DNA of 64,000 nucleotides, taken from the NCBI GenBank assembly GCA_938041435.1, contig CALISR010000014.1, positions 1-64,000 of the forward strand, read 5' to 3'. Below the pieces are notes generated by a model. The model ran no database searches. It saw nothing but the letters and a program-made list of their open reading frames with translations, and was not told where the DNA came from. Of the stretch, positions 35,058-43,165 are shown piece after piece. Every line of letters begins with the position of its first letter. Within the stretch, counting starts at the first letter, position 1. Source of the DNA: an uncultured Candidatus Saccharibacteria bacterium. GTDB lineage: Bacteria > Patescibacteriota > Saccharimonadia > Saccharimonadales > Saccharimonadaceae. A program made the translations under genes and the position numbers.

Positions 35058-35092
35058 AGATCACCGAGTTTAATCTAATCGGTGATCTTCTA
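35058..35092 (+). terminator. Possible terminator of GH16 gene
   Basis: AGATCACCGA (35058-35067) pairs with TCGGTGATCT (35079-35088), a 10-bp stem, but the following TCTATG is a poor T tract. Confidence 0.45.
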
Positions 35093-35106
35093 TGTGTTTA
35101 GTGATT

Positions 35107-35772
35107 TTACCGTTTACCAAATATATCTTTACGACGAGATATATTCTTTAGCTTAGAGTATGCTGATGAGTTGAGGATATCTGGGATATTATCTATATAT
35201 CTTTTTGCATCATCAACAACCTGGTTTGGCGTATACGCGAGCTCTCCCTGTTTACTCATATAAAGTGTATCATAAACACTTACTTTACTGCTAAACACAT
35301 TTGCAACATCTTCTTTATTCATGTTATTAGTAGCAATGTTATTGACCGTGTCGATAGCAAAATCTGCTGCTGCGCGCTGTTTATTTATTCGTATTTGTTC
35401 AACGTCGTTACGGAACATCTGCCTATTGTATCTAACTATATCATCAAGGAGCCTAGCACGATCGTAGAAATCCTCAACCGTATCCCATTCATCTCGATCC
35501 AAATACTTAGCAAAAAGTTGCCTATTCTCTTTCCAACTATCTGAGGGCATAACAGAAACGTCTGAGTCTAACACTCTATCGGTTAGCCTTTTCCGTATAC
35601 TTTTAATTGTACGTGATGCAGTTTGTACCTCAATAACTATAATTGAAGCGGCATCACGCATACGGTCTCGCTGGTTTATTTTATACTGAACAAACACGAA
35701 GCCGCCAACTAATAAGGTAGTTAGTGATTGAAACAAACTCGAATTTAAAAAATTCCAAAGAAAGTCATTCAT
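35107..35772 (-). CDS. Hypothetical membrane-anchored protein of AT-rich cassette
   Basis: I do not recognise this 221-residue protein. It has one N-terminal membrane helix (about residues 12-32, SLTTLLVGGFVFVQY) and then a charged, largely helical cytoplasmic domain rich in Arg, Asp and Asn, with no cysteine or obvious catalytic motif. The base composition and codon use are clearly more AT-rich than in neighbours, which suggests recent acquisition. A TTG start at 35790 would overlap the upstream gene; the ATG at 35772 leaves a four-base gap and is preferred. It forms a pair with the coiled-coil gene upstream. Confidence 0.65.
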   Translation of the reverse strand: MNDFLWNFLNSSLFQSLTTLLVGGFVFVQYKINQRDRMRDAASIIVIEVQTASRTIKSIRKRLTDRVLDSDVSVMPSDSWKENRQLFAKYLDRDEWDTVEDFYDRARLLDDIVRYNRQMFRNDVEQIRINKQRAAADFAIDTVNNIATNNMNKEDVANVFSSKVSVYDTLYMSKQGELAYTPNQVVDDAKRYIDNIPDILNSSAYSKLKNISRRKDIFGKR

Positions 35773-35776
35773 TATT

Positions 35777-36043
35777 TTATTTATTACCAAACCTACTCAG
35801 TTTTTCAATTGTTGATTCGTCAAGTTTGCTAATAAGATCTATCATACTACTCATGGTTTCTACCTCATCTCTTGAAGGGAGCTTTGTTTTATTTTCGGCT
35901 AGTTTTTGTTCTAACTCTGTTATTCGATCTTTCGCTTTTTTGTAATCAGCTAATAGCTCCTCATACAAAGCGTCTTTTTTCTCTACTTGAGAGGTATTTT
36001 TATAATCCTGTAGTTTTTTAAAATCTTCGTCAAATTGACTCAT
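35777..36043 (-). CDS. Small coiled-coil protein of AT-rich cassette
   Basis: This 88-residue, highly charged protein is predicted to be almost entirely coiled coil (residues 5-60, with ITELEQKLAENKTKL, 40-54, as clear heptads). AATGGAGGTTTT gives a good ribosome site for the ATG at 36043. It is followed directly by the membrane-anchored gene and shares its AT-rich composition. The pair lies between GH16 and pheS on the minus strand. A two-component arrangement of a soluble coiled-coil partner and a membrane protein is possible, but no family assignment can be made. Confidence 0.65.
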   Translation of the reverse strand: MSQFDEDFKKLQDYKNTSQVEKKDALYEELLADYKKAKDRITELEQKLAENKTKLPSRDEVETMSSMIDLISKLDESTIEKLSRFGNK

Positions 36044-36073
36044 AAAACCTCCATTATAGTATAAAAATCAGGC

Positions 36074-37117
36074 TTAAAACTGCCGCAAAAAATCCAACTT
36101 ACCGCTCTCGAAATGCCGTACGTCCTCGATGCCGTATTTCATCATCACGAGGCGGTCGATGCCGCAGCCAAAGGCAAAGCCGGTATAGGTATCGGGGTCG
36201 ATGTTGGCTGCTCGTAGCACATTGGGGTGGATTAAGCCACAGCCAATCAGCTCCACCCAGCCTTCGCCACTACACACCTTGCAGCTTGGGTCTTTGCCTT
36301 CGCAGAAGGGGCAGCTCAGGGCAAACTCAAAGCTTGGCTCGGTGAAAGGAAAGTAGAAGGGGTTGACCCGCACATCGAGCTGCTTGCCGTAGTAGCTTTG
36401 CAAAAATTCCTGCAAGGTGGCAATCAAATTACCGACGTTGACTCCCCTCGCGACATACACGCCCTCCACTTGGTAGAAGGTGTGCTCGTGCCGGGCGTCG
36501 AGGTCTTCATTACGGAAGACACGATCAGGCACGATGGCAGCAATGGCCTCGCCTGCGTCCAGCTTGTGGCGATAGGTGGTCAGCACGCGGTTTTGCATGG
36601 TGCTGGTATGCGCCGGCGCAATCAGGCGGTCGCCCTGCGCGTCTGTCTCGACCGTCATAAAGGTGTCGTAATCATCGCGGGCGGGGTGGCCTTTGGGGAA
36701 GTTGAGGCTCTCGAACATATGGAACTGATCATCGATCTCGCGCGACTCTTCTACCGCAAACCCCATGCGGTAGAAGATATCAGCAATCCGCTCGATCTCT
36801 TGCATGAGGGGGTGGATTGAACCGAGATTGGTTGGCAGTAATGGTGGAATAGCAGTGTTGATATCCATCGGTGCAGTGACGTCAATCGGTGTGCGCTCAA
36901 CAGTCTCAAGTTCCTCAAGACGGCGCTCGATGGCGGCTTGCACAGCTTGCTTGAGCTCATTAACACGCTTGCCAAATGGCCCACGCTCCGCTGGGGGGAG
37001 CGATGTGATATGTCCATACAGTGCGCGCAATTCCTCGTGGCGCAGTACTTCGCGTGGGGTGGTCGATTGGCTCACGGCCAGGAGTAGCTTTTGCTGGATA
37101 GCGTCAAGGTTTGTCAT
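36074..37117 (-). CDS. pheS: Phenylalanine--tRNA ligase alpha subunit
   Basis: PheS is the catalytic class II subunit that charges tRNA-Phe. It has the N-terminal coiled coil, motif 2 (FRNEDLDARHEHTFYQVEG, residues 201-219), the phenylalanine-site FPFTEPSFEF, a cysteine-rich insert (CPFCEGKDPSCKVC) and motif 3 (GFAFGCGIDRLVMMKYGI). The 347 residues are complete. GGAGTGACAGT precedes the ATG. It is 12 nt downstream of a small membrane-protein gene and appears cotranscribed with it. Unusually, pheT is not adjacent but 8 kb away on the other strand. Confidence 0.97.
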   Translation of the reverse strand: MTNLDAIQQKLLLAVSQSTTPREVLRHEELRALYGHITSLPPAERGPFGKRVNELKQAVQAAIERRLEELETVERTPIDVTAPMDINTAIPPLLPTNLGSIHPLMQEIERIADIFYRMGFAVEESREIDDQFHMFESLNFPKGHPARDDYDTFMTVETDAQGDRLIAPAHTSTMQNRVLTTYRHKLDAGEAIAAIVPDRVFRNEDLDARHEHTFYQVEGVYVARGVNVGNLIATLQEFLQSYYGKQLDVRVNPFYFPFTEPSFEFALSCPFCEGKDPSCKVCSGEGWVELIGCGLIHPNVLRAANIDPDTYTGFAFGCGIDRLVMMKYGIEDVRHFESGKLDFLRQF

Positions 37118-37129
37118 ACTGTCACTCCG

Positions 37130-37393
37130 TTATTGTTGTCCATTGATGGTTAGCGCAACAAAAAAGCCAAAGGTAAGCAGTGCAAGAAAACCAACAACCA
37201 GCCACACCCCAGCTAGTGTCGTTGTTTGCTTGGTACCTTTGAGATATTCGGATTGCTCGACGCCGGTATCACCGCTTGCTGGTGCGGTGCCATCACCAGT
37301 GTGACTGCTGGCAGCTGCTTTAGCGCGGAGATCGGCCGCGATACGCTCTTGCAGCTCACTGCGCGTTTGGTCTTGTTTCATATATTGTCCCAT
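37130..37393 (-). CDS. Small membrane protein upstream of pheS
   Basis: This 87-residue protein has an N-terminal charged helix (QDQTRSELQERIAADLRAKA, residues 7-26), a disordered middle and one C-terminal membrane helix (VWLVVGFLALLTFGFFVAL). I do not recognise it. The start at 37393 rather than 37381 is chosen because TATACT at 37405-37400 (minus strand) lies six bases before that ATG. It probably shares its transcript with pheS, although no functional link is evident. Confidence 0.65.
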   Translation of the reverse strand: MGQYMKQDQTRSELQERIAADLRAKAAASSHTGDGTAPASGDTGVEQSEYLKGTKQTTTLAGVWLVVGFLALLTFGFFVALTINGQQ

Positions 37394-37405
37394 GTCTTTA
37401 GTATA
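37394..37405 (-). promoter_or_regulatory. -10 box adjoining start of pheS operon
   Basis: TATACT (37405-37400, minus strand) is followed by AAAGAC and the ATG at 37393. Confidence 0.55.
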
Positions 37406-37498
37406 GCATTATTTGGCACAATCGACATCTGATATCGCCGATGAACAGGGTGATGTGATATACTAAAGGCGTAGTATCAACTAGTGAAGGAGGGACGT

Positions 37499-38395
37499 AT
37501 GGCTACCAAAAAAGCCGTTTCGACCAAAAAATCGGCCGCGAAAGATTCGGCCTCCCAGCCTCAGGCTGCACCAACCGTAAAGGCTGCATCGACCACATCA
37601 GCCACCAAGACTGTTGTCCATAAGCGACGCGAGCCAGCTTTGCCGAGTAATTTACTCAACATTATTTTTGCTGAGCTGCTTGGGACATTTATGCTCACCA
37701 TTGCCGCAATTGGTGCGGCAACTCAATTCGCACCACTCTACCTTGGCCTCACACTGCTTGTGATTGCTGTGGCGGTGGGTGCAGTATCAGGCGCACATAT
37801 TAACCCAGCAGTCACCTTTGGCCTCTGGACAATGCGCAAGCTCAAGACAGCGCTGGTGCCATTCTACTGGATTGCTCAGCTGCTTGGTGGCGCGCTGGCT
37901 GTCGTTGTGCTCAACGGCTTGAGTGGGAGTGCCTTCAAGCTCAGCTTCGAGCATTTTACTACCTTTAGCTGGGCGGTCTTTGGTGTTGAGCTCGTCGGTG
38001 CAGCAGTGTTAATGTTTGGCATTGCGGCTGCCGTGTCGCGCGTGGCCGAGCTTAAGCAAACAGGCCAGGCAGTGGGGATTGGCCTATCTTTGGCCGCTGC
38101 CGCTATCGTGGCTGGTGGCTTGCTAACTCAGGTGCAGGCTTCGGTGGACACATCGTCAGTTCAAGATATCAAACACTTGCCACACGAACTGCGTGCAAAG
38201 AGTGCAACACTCAACCCAGCAGTGGCTATCGCTGCAACAGAGGCACCAGACAGTAGCTTTACTGGCGCACAAGCAAGCCGTGGCGAGACTGGCTATAGCC
38301 GTCTGAGCCTTGAGGTGATTGCTGGTACCCTGATCGGTGCTGCGCTTGGTGGTAACCTCTATCTACTGGTGGCAGGCCGCAAAGCAGAATCGTAA
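37499..38395 (+). CDS. Aquaporin-like MIP family channel
   Basis: This 298-residue protein is a major intrinsic protein with six helices. A Lys/Ala/Thr-rich cytoplasmic extension of about 45 residues precedes helix 1 (AELLGTFMLTIAAIG). The first NPA is at 102-104 in SGAHINPAVTFG; the second is at 239-241 in SATLNPAVAIA, after an extra polar loop of some 25 residues. In aquaporins and glycerol channels the second NPA is followed by arginine of the selectivity filter; here it is valine. Selectivity is therefore unclear. AAGGAGGGACGT supports the ATG at 37499 over the one at 37484. Confidence 0.88.
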   Translation: MATKKAVSTKKSAAKDSASQPQAAPTVKAASTTSATKTVVHKRREPALPSNLLNIIFAELLGTFMLTIAAIGAATQFAPLYLGLTLLVIAVAVGAVSGAHINPAVTFGLWTMRKLKTALVPFYWIAQLLGGALAVVVLNGLSGSAFKLSFEHFTTFSWAVFGVELVGAAVLMFGIAAAVSRVAELKQTGQAVGIGLSLAAAAIVAGGLLTQVQASVDTSSVQDIKHLPHELRAKSATLNPAVAIAATEAPDSSFTGAQASRGETGYSRLSLEVIAGTLIGAALGGNLYLLVAGRKAES

Positions 38396-38417
38396 GCAGC
38401 AGGCATCAGATTGAAAC

Positions 38418-38448
38418 CAAGACCACTCTCTTTAGTAGAGTGGTCTTG
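38418..38448 (+). terminator. Hairpin after aquaporin-like gene
   Basis: CAAGACCACTCT (38418-38429) pairs with AGAGTGGTCTTG (38437-38448), a 12-bp stem, but followed only by CTATATT. It lies just before the next promoter. Confidence 0.55.
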
Positions 38449-38481
38449 CTATATTGGCAACTATTCGCCATACTATAGCGT

Positions 38482-39474
38482 ATGAAAGATTCTCCCTCAC
38501 CCCAAGCCGGAATTATAAAAGTAATTGCCACGCTTATTGGCGGCATCGTTGCAGTCGGCGCGATTGCCATTGCAGCTGCCTTCTTGTGGCCCGCCCAGAA
38601 GGCAGAACTACGCACAGCAGATATCAAGCGACTAGATTATGACGGCTCGATGGCGGCTATTAATCAGCAAATTGCCCACGATACAGCAGAGGCTGGCCTG
38701 CGCAGCGAATGCCGCTCGTTTGCCAAGACGCACGGCAAGAAAACAGCTAAAGCTATCTTACTTATCCACGGCATTAGCGGCTGCGCCAGTGATATGGCAG
38801 ATATTGCCAATGTATTCTACGAGCAGGGCTACAACGTTTACGCGCCGCGCGTGCCACAGCATGGCTATGCCGACAAGAAGCGCCATGGTCAGATCTCCTT
38901 CAGTGATATGGTCAACTATATGACCACGAGTGCTCGCCAGGTCAGTGGCCTTGGTGAGGAAGTTGGGGTAGCGGGCCACTCTGGCGGTGGCAATATGGCA
39001 ACGTGGCTTGCACAGTATGGTAATGGGCTCTTCTCGCGGGTGCTTCTCATTGCGCCATTTTATGAACCATCAGCTAGCCAGGCTCCCAAGTGGCAGATCC
39101 CGCTCATGCGCAACCTCTACGGTAATAATATCCTACCAGATCGCTACAGTGGTAATGATGAGGTGAATGGCCTGTCATATCGTGCCCTAGCAAAGTATGT
39201 AACGCTCAAAGAAAACTACAAAGCCAATCTTGCTGCACCAGGTCTCAAGCATGTTGGTGTGGTCGTGAGTGAAGGGGACCATGATATCGACCCAGACCTC
39301 GCGCACGACATCCCGCAAAAAATGGCAACCAACAACAATGCTTCCTTCCAATACAAAAAATTCCCTGCCAGTATGAATATTGGCCACGACATGACACGGC
39401 GTGCCTCACCAGGAGTGAGCGCTCATAGCGAGGAGGTTTTCCAGACCTATCTCGCTGCGTACGAAGGGAAATGA
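38482..39474 (+). CDS. Membrane-anchored alpha/beta hydrolase, copy A
   Basis: This 330-residue protein has an N-terminal membrane anchor (about 12-36) and an outer alpha/beta-hydrolase domain of the lysophospholipase/lipase type. The oxyanion motif is HG at 96-97, the nucleophile is Ser167 in GHSGGG, the likely acid an aspartate in SEGDHDID (266-270) and the histidine H302 in NIGHDM. Cys77 and Cys101 may form a disulfide. It is closely similar over its whole length to the protein encoded at 42041-43030, so the two are paralogues. CATACT or TACTAT lies 5-7 bases before the ATG. The HXXEE gene overlaps its stop codon. The substrate may be a lipid ester; this is not proven by the sequence. Confidence 0.85.
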   Translation: MKDSPSPQAGIIKVIATLIGGIVAVGAIAIAAAFLWPAQKAELRTADIKRLDYDGSMAAINQQIAHDTAEAGLRSECRSFAKTHGKKTAKAILLIHGISGCASDMADIANVFYEQGYNVYAPRVPQHGYADKKRHGQISFSDMVNYMTTSARQVSGLGEEVGVAGHSGGGNMATWLAQYGNGLFSRVLLIAPFYEPSASQAPKWQIPLMRNLYGNNILPDRYSGNDEVNGLSYRALAKYVTLKENYKANLAAPGLKHVGVVVSEGDHDIDPDLAHDIPQKMATNNNASFQYKKFPASMNIGHDMTRRASPGVSAHSEEVFQTYLAAYEGK

Positions 39475-39992
39475 CGATGGAGGCGCTAGTAGCCTTTGCT
39501 GGTTTTGGTTTGTTTATCATTCATGAGCTGGAGGAGATTGCTCGGTTTGTGCCGTGGATTCGGCGCTATGAGCATGACCCGGCATTTGCTGGGCAGATGA
39601 TTATAGCGAATCGCACCGCGTACCCATCAACAGAGACAGTCGCCATCATCATTCTCGAAGAGTCAGCTGGTGCACTGGCTCTGCTTGGAGGTGCAATTGC
39701 CCTGCACTCACTTGCGCTGGTATGTGCAGTTATTCTTGCAAATATGCTGCATTTGGTTGGGCATCTCGTTGATGCAGCAAAGTATCGAAGCTGGACGCCT
39801 GGTAGCGTCACGGCGCTTATGACACTCCTTGGTAATGGTGTCTGCATAGCCTATAGCTTTGTTGCTGCGCCACAGGTGATTGGCATGTCGCTAATACTGA
39901 CACCTGTCGTCGGCTTGCTACTGATTGGTAATCTATCGTTTATGCTGAGCCGGTCGCAGGCGATTGAGCGGTGGCGCACGAAGCATCTATAG
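39471..39992 (+). CDS. HXXEE domain membrane protein
   Basis: This 173-residue protein has the name-giving HELEE motif at residues 18-22, inside the first helix, and the second conserved cluster NMLHLVGHLVD around 90-100. These histidines and glutamates on several membrane helices suggest a metal site, but the family has no known function. The ATG at 39471 overlaps the hydrolase stop as ATGA; ATG 39477 is an alternative. It is therefore coupled to hydrolase copy A and might act on related lipid substrates. Confidence 0.85.
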   Translation: MTMEALVAFAGFGLFIIHELEEIARFVPWIRRYEHDPAFAGQMIIANRTAYPSTETVAIIILEESAGALALLGGAIALHSLALVCAVILANMLHLVGHLVDAAKYRSWTPGSVTALMTLLGNGVCIAYSFVAAPQVIGMSLILTPVVGLLLIGNLSFMLSRSQAIERWRTKHL

Positions 39993-40026
39993 CAATAACA
40001 AGCGCAGCCGATACGTTAAATTATAA

Positions 40027-40055
40027 AAAACCAGCAGAACACACTGCTGGTTTTT
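40027..40055 (+). terminator. Intrinsic terminator after HXXEE gene
   Basis: AAAACCAGCAG (40027-40037) pairs with CTGCTGGTTTT (40044-40054), then more T. Confidence 0.85.
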
Positions 40056-40094
40056 GCATATCAAGACTATTCCGTCATATAAAAGAACATACTA

Positions 40095-40122
40095 TTGACA
40101 TTATATCGAGCTACGGTATACA
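40095..40122 (+). promoter_or_regulatory. Promoter of CPBP-PadR-DUF2812 operon
   Basis: TTGACA at 40095-40100 and TATACA at 40117-40122 are spaced by 16 bases. Confidence 0.65.
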
Positions 40123-40153
40123 ATAAGACTATACGATATATCGCACTACGATA
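40104..40153 (+). promoter_or_regulatory. Paired operator candidates TATCG-N5-CGRTA
   Basis: TATCGAGCTACGGTA at 40104-40118 and TATCGCACTACGATA at 40139-40153 share 12 of 15 bases; the second is a perfect inverted repeat with a five-base centre. The first overlaps the promoter spacer and -10 box, the second lies downstream of the start point. They are 35 bases apart. The PadR-family regulator encoded in the same operon is the obvious candidate to bind them. Confidence 0.55.
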
Positions 40154-40191
40154 CATATGACTTCGATGTACCAATCGAGAAAGGATGATTA

Positions 40192-40890
40192 ATGGATAAA
40201 ATAACGAAACGACGGGATGACGTAAAAATTCTGCTGGCATACTTTGCTGGCTACATGGTAGGTATGACAGTATTGTCGTATGCGCTAGAGCGATTTGCCG
40301 CTATATCATCGACGAGCGTGCTTGGGCTCATTATCAATGCTGTAGCAAGTGTGCTTCTGCTTGGCTATATTGTAATGAAGAAACGAGCTGAACTTGCTGC
40401 TGCATGGCGCACTGCACGGCAGGCACCGGGCAAGAATAGCTGGTTTGTCATCAAGTATTTTCTGTTTGCATATCTTGCAACGATGCCGGTAGCACTCCTG
40501 CTTGCCGCGCTGCAGGTGACCAACCAAAACCAAACGGCGCTTGTTGGCCTCTTTGGTGGAGCGCTGTGGTATGCGGTATTTATGGCGGTGGTATTTGGGC
40601 CGATCGTTGAGGAAGTTGTCTTTCGTGGAGTTATCTTTGCTCGCTTATTGCAAAAATCTCGTGTTCTTGCTTATGCAGCATCAATGGTACTCTTTGCACT
40701 TGTACACGTAGCACCATACATGCTTACAGGAGGAATCAAGAATGGCCTAGCAATTATTAGCTATTTGCCGCTGGCGTTCTTCTTGTGCCGAGCCTATGAG
40801 CAAAAGAAGAGTCTCTACGCTTCAATGGGTGTACACCTCCTGCAGAATAGCCTCGCGACGATACTTCTTGTGCTCGCAACTCATGGCTAG
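40192..40890 (+). CDS. CPBP family intramembrane metalloprotease
   Basis: Members of the CAAX/CPBP (Abi) family are membrane-embedded proteases with a glutamate-based active site. Here EEVVFRG has E140, E141 and R145, and the histidine motif FALVH (H172) follows; the third conserved H/N segment is less clear. About six to seven membrane helices are predicted in 232 residues. AAAGGATGATTA is the ribosome site. It opens an operon with a PadR regulator and a DUF2812 protein. In other bacteria such enzymes serve bacteriocin immunity or peptide maturation; no peptide gene is visible here. Confidence 0.9.
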   Translation: MDKITKRRDDVKILLAYFAGYMVGMTVLSYALERFAAISSTSVLGLIINAVASVLLLGYIVMKKRAELAAAWRTARQAPGKNSWFVIKYFLFAYLATMPVALLLAALQVTNQNQTALVGLFGGALWYAVFMAVVFGPIVEEVVFRGVIFARLLQKSRVLAYAASMVLFALVHVAPYMLTGGIKNGLAIISYLPLAFFLCRAYEQKKSLYASMGVHLLQNSLATILLVLATHG

Positions 40891-40921
40891 GCAAGGTATA
40901 ATATACACAAAGGAAGCGTGC

Positions 40922-41239
40922 ATGATCCAAGCAAGACTACGACGAATTTACTCGCCTATGACCGAGACAGGGTTCTACATCCTATTTTGTTTGCAGGCAG
41001 AGATGCATGGCTATACGATTGGCCAGCGTGTTAAGCATATGACAGACGGCCAGGTGCAGATTAGCCCTGGCACAATGTATGGCACGCTCGCCAAGATGGA
41101 GAAGGACGGTATAATTCGCTTCGTACGAGAAGAGGATAAGCGCAAAATCTACCACATAACACCACTTGGCCAAGAGATATTGGCCTGTGAGCTGCAGCGG
41201 ATCGAGCGGCTGTACAACAATAGCAAAGGAAGGAAATAA
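40922..41239 (+). CDS. PadR family transcriptional regulator
   Basis: This 105-residue protein is a minimal PadR winged-helix repressor: a helix-turn-helix with SPMTETGFYILFCLQ, the recognition segment GYTIGQRVKHM, the family motif PGTMYGTLAKMEKDGII and the wing KRKIYHITPLG. The C-terminal dimerisation helix is short. AAAGGAAGCGTGC and a nearby TATAAT (40899-40904 region) support the ATG at 40922; the longer frame from 40796 runs through the CPBP gene. It is four bases from the DUF2812 gene, a pairing seen in many Firmicutes and Actinobacteria. Confidence 0.9.
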   Translation: MIQARLRRIYSPMTETGFYILFCLQAEMHGYTIGQRVKHMTDGQVQISPGTMYGTLAKMEKDGIIRFVREEDKRKIYHITPLGQEILACELQRIERLYNNSKGRK

Positions 41240-41243
41240 CTGA

Positions 41244-41795
41244 ATGTCACGAATCATGTGTCGCTACTACATGTTGCCCGAGTATGGGGAGGAGGAGGCA
41301 TTTCTTGCTGAGCAGCATCGGCAGGGATATGCCCTTAAACGCTTTATTGTCCCGTTCTTTTATATATTTGAGCCGTGCCCAGCGGCGCAGTATACGTACA
41401 AAATCGACTTTCAGGATCTCACCTGGCACAGAGAAAATGCACAGTATCAGCAGCTCTATGCCGACTATGGCTGGGAGTATGTTGCATCGGCCAATGGCTT
41501 CCATGTGTTTCGCAAGCCGAGCAGTGAAGCTGAGGAAGATGATATCTTTAGCGATAACGAGTCTCGCCTAGCAATGGTGAAGCGCATCAGCAGGCAGCGT
41601 ATGGGGCTGCTGATGATGATTGTTGTACTGCTGTTTGCTTATATTGGGTATAAGCTTGTGCAGACGCCAGCTGTCTTGCAACGGCCTGAGTTCTACGGGT
41701 TGGTACTTGTCGCGCTCTTTGATGGGTATCTTTGTGTGCGGTGCTGGCGTGGCTTGCGCCGGCTGAAGCGTGCGCTGATTGCTGAGCAGCGGTAG
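41244..41795 (+). CDS. DUF2812 domain membrane protein
   Basis: DUF2812 proteins are regularly encoded beside PadR regulators and may sense or transmit a membrane signal; their activity is unknown. The 183-residue protein has the soluble N-terminal domain (EEAFLAEQHRQGYALKRF, then FKIDF-like YTYKIDFQ and YGWEYVASANGFHVFRK) and two C-terminal membrane helices at about 120-138 and 148-164. It starts four bases after the PadR stop codon. The gene ends at a bidirectional terminator. Confidence 0.85.
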   Translation: MSRIMCRYYMLPEYGEEEAFLAEQHRQGYALKRFIVPFFYIFEPCPAAQYTYKIDFQDLTWHRENAQYQQLYADYGWEYVASANGFHVFRKPSSEAEEDDIFSDNESRLAMVKRISRQRMGLLMMIVVLLFAYIGYKLVQTPAVLQRPEFYGLVLVALFDGYLCVRCWRGLRRLKRALIAEQR

Positions 41796-41987
41796 AGTCG
41801 TAGAGTCTGCAATATTAAACTTCTCTGTTCTTTCTAAAGTTTTCTCCTCACACTCCCTTTGGTTATGCTAAGAGAGTATCTATTTTTTACACATAATACG
41901 CCAAGTGGATGACCGATCGATAGTCTATTGCAACAGAAATAACCGAGAGAAGGTAGCTAAGAAATTTGAAGCTCACATTCTCAAAAA

Positions 41988-42023
41988 TAAAAACACTGCA
42001 GCTGGTGAGCTGCAGTGTTTTTG
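41988..42023. terminator. Bidirectional terminator
   Basis: AAAAACACTGCAGCT (41989-42003) pairs perfectly with AGCTGCAGTGTTTTT (42008-42022) around a GGTG loop. A and T tracts on both sides serve the converging DUF2812 and hydrolase B genes. Confidence 0.85.
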
Positions 42024-42040
42024 TGAGTGGCTAGAGCCGG

Positions 42041-43030
42041 CTAGATTTCGGCAGTTTGGCGACCCTCGTAGAGGTTGAGGTACTGTGTGTAGACTGCCTG
42101 GTGGTAGGTAGCCATACCACCATCAGTTGACCCAACCATATTGTGACCGATGTTGAGCCGCTTTGGCAGGTTATAGTGCTGGAACGATGCATTGTTTGCC
42201 TGAGCCATGCGCTGTGGAATACTCACTGCTAGGCCGTTATCGACAGCGTCATCATTCTCACTCGTCACTGTCGCAACACGCTTGAGGCCCGGTGCAGCGA
42301 GGTCTTTCTTGAAGTTCTCTTTGACGATGAGATACTTGCCGAGTGCGCGGTATGACAGGCCACTTGGGCTAAACTTATCTGGCAAGATGTTATAGCCATA
42401 CAGCGTGCGCAAGACGGGTAGCTGCCACTTAGGGGCTTGGCTAGCTGCTGGCTCGTAGAATGGGGCAAGTAGCAGCACATTCGTAAAGAAGCCATTACCA
42501 TACTGTGCAAGCCACGTCGCCATATCACCACCACCAGAGTGACCAACAATACCAAGCTCATCACCGAGACCACTCACTTGCTGTGCACTCGTCTTCATGA
42601 AGTCGGCAATGTCTTTGGTAGAGATCTCGCCATGGCGTTTGTTGTCGGTGTAGCCATGCTTGGGTACGCGTGGGACGTAGACGTTGTAGCCTTGGTTATA
42701 GAATTCATCTGCCAACTTTTGGTAGACGTTGCTGCAGCCGCTGATGCCATGGATCATAAGGACGGCCTTTGCAGCGCGCTTGCCATGAGTCTTCGTGTAA
42801 GTGCGGCACTCTGGGCGAATGCTGCTGTCGCTCTCTTCTTGCTTGATTTGCTGGTCGATGCTGCTCATTGCCTCGTTGTAGTTCTTGCGGCTTATAGTAG
42901 CTGAGCGCAAATCGCTACTGGCGGCCGCTTGGCTCGGTGCCAGGAACGTCGTTGCTGCCACAAGCCCTGTCACACTCAACAGGCCAGCAACAACCCAACT
43001 CTTTAGGCTGATATAGTCTAGTTTTGTCAT
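42041..43030 (-). CDS. Exported alpha/beta hydrolase, copy B
   Basis: This 329-residue protein is the paralogue of the hydrolase at 38482-39474 and shares its HGISGC, QVSGLG, GHSGGG, WLAQYGNG and APFYEP segments and the NIGHNM histidine motif. The N-terminus is different: a basic start and a hydrophobic segment (residues 13-31) ending in ASS/AAA motifs, which could be a cleavable signal peptide. Two cysteines equivalent to those of copy A are kept. GGAGGACTGAC gives a good ribosome site. Unlike copy A it has no HXXEE partner. The two copies point in opposite directions around the CPBP-PadR-DUF2812 operon. Confidence 0.85.
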   Translation of the reverse strand: MTKLDYISLKSWVVAGLLSVTGLVAATTFLAPSQAAASSDLRSATISRKNYNEAMSSIDQQIKQEESDSSIRPECRTYTKTHGKRAAKAVLMIHGISGCSNVYQKLADEFYNQGYNVYVPRVPKHGYTDNKRHGEISTKDIADFMKTSAQQVSGLGDELGIVGHSGGGDMATWLAQYGNGFFTNVLLLAPFYEPAASQAPKWQLPVLRTLYGYNILPDKFSPSGLSYRALGKYLIVKENFKKDLAAPGLKRVATVTSENDDAVDNGLAVSIPQRMAQANNASFQHYNLPKRLNIGHNMVGSTDGGMATYHQAVYTQYLNLYEGRQTAEI

Positions 43031-43165
43031 GTCAGTCCTCCTTTAGTACTCTCCAGTATGCCGGATTGTTGCGTCAATTGCAAACACTGGTTATATATCT
43101 TGAAGCGAGCTTATACTGTTATAGTTAGAGACTAACAGAGGTCATATTGATGTAAAAACCACAAT

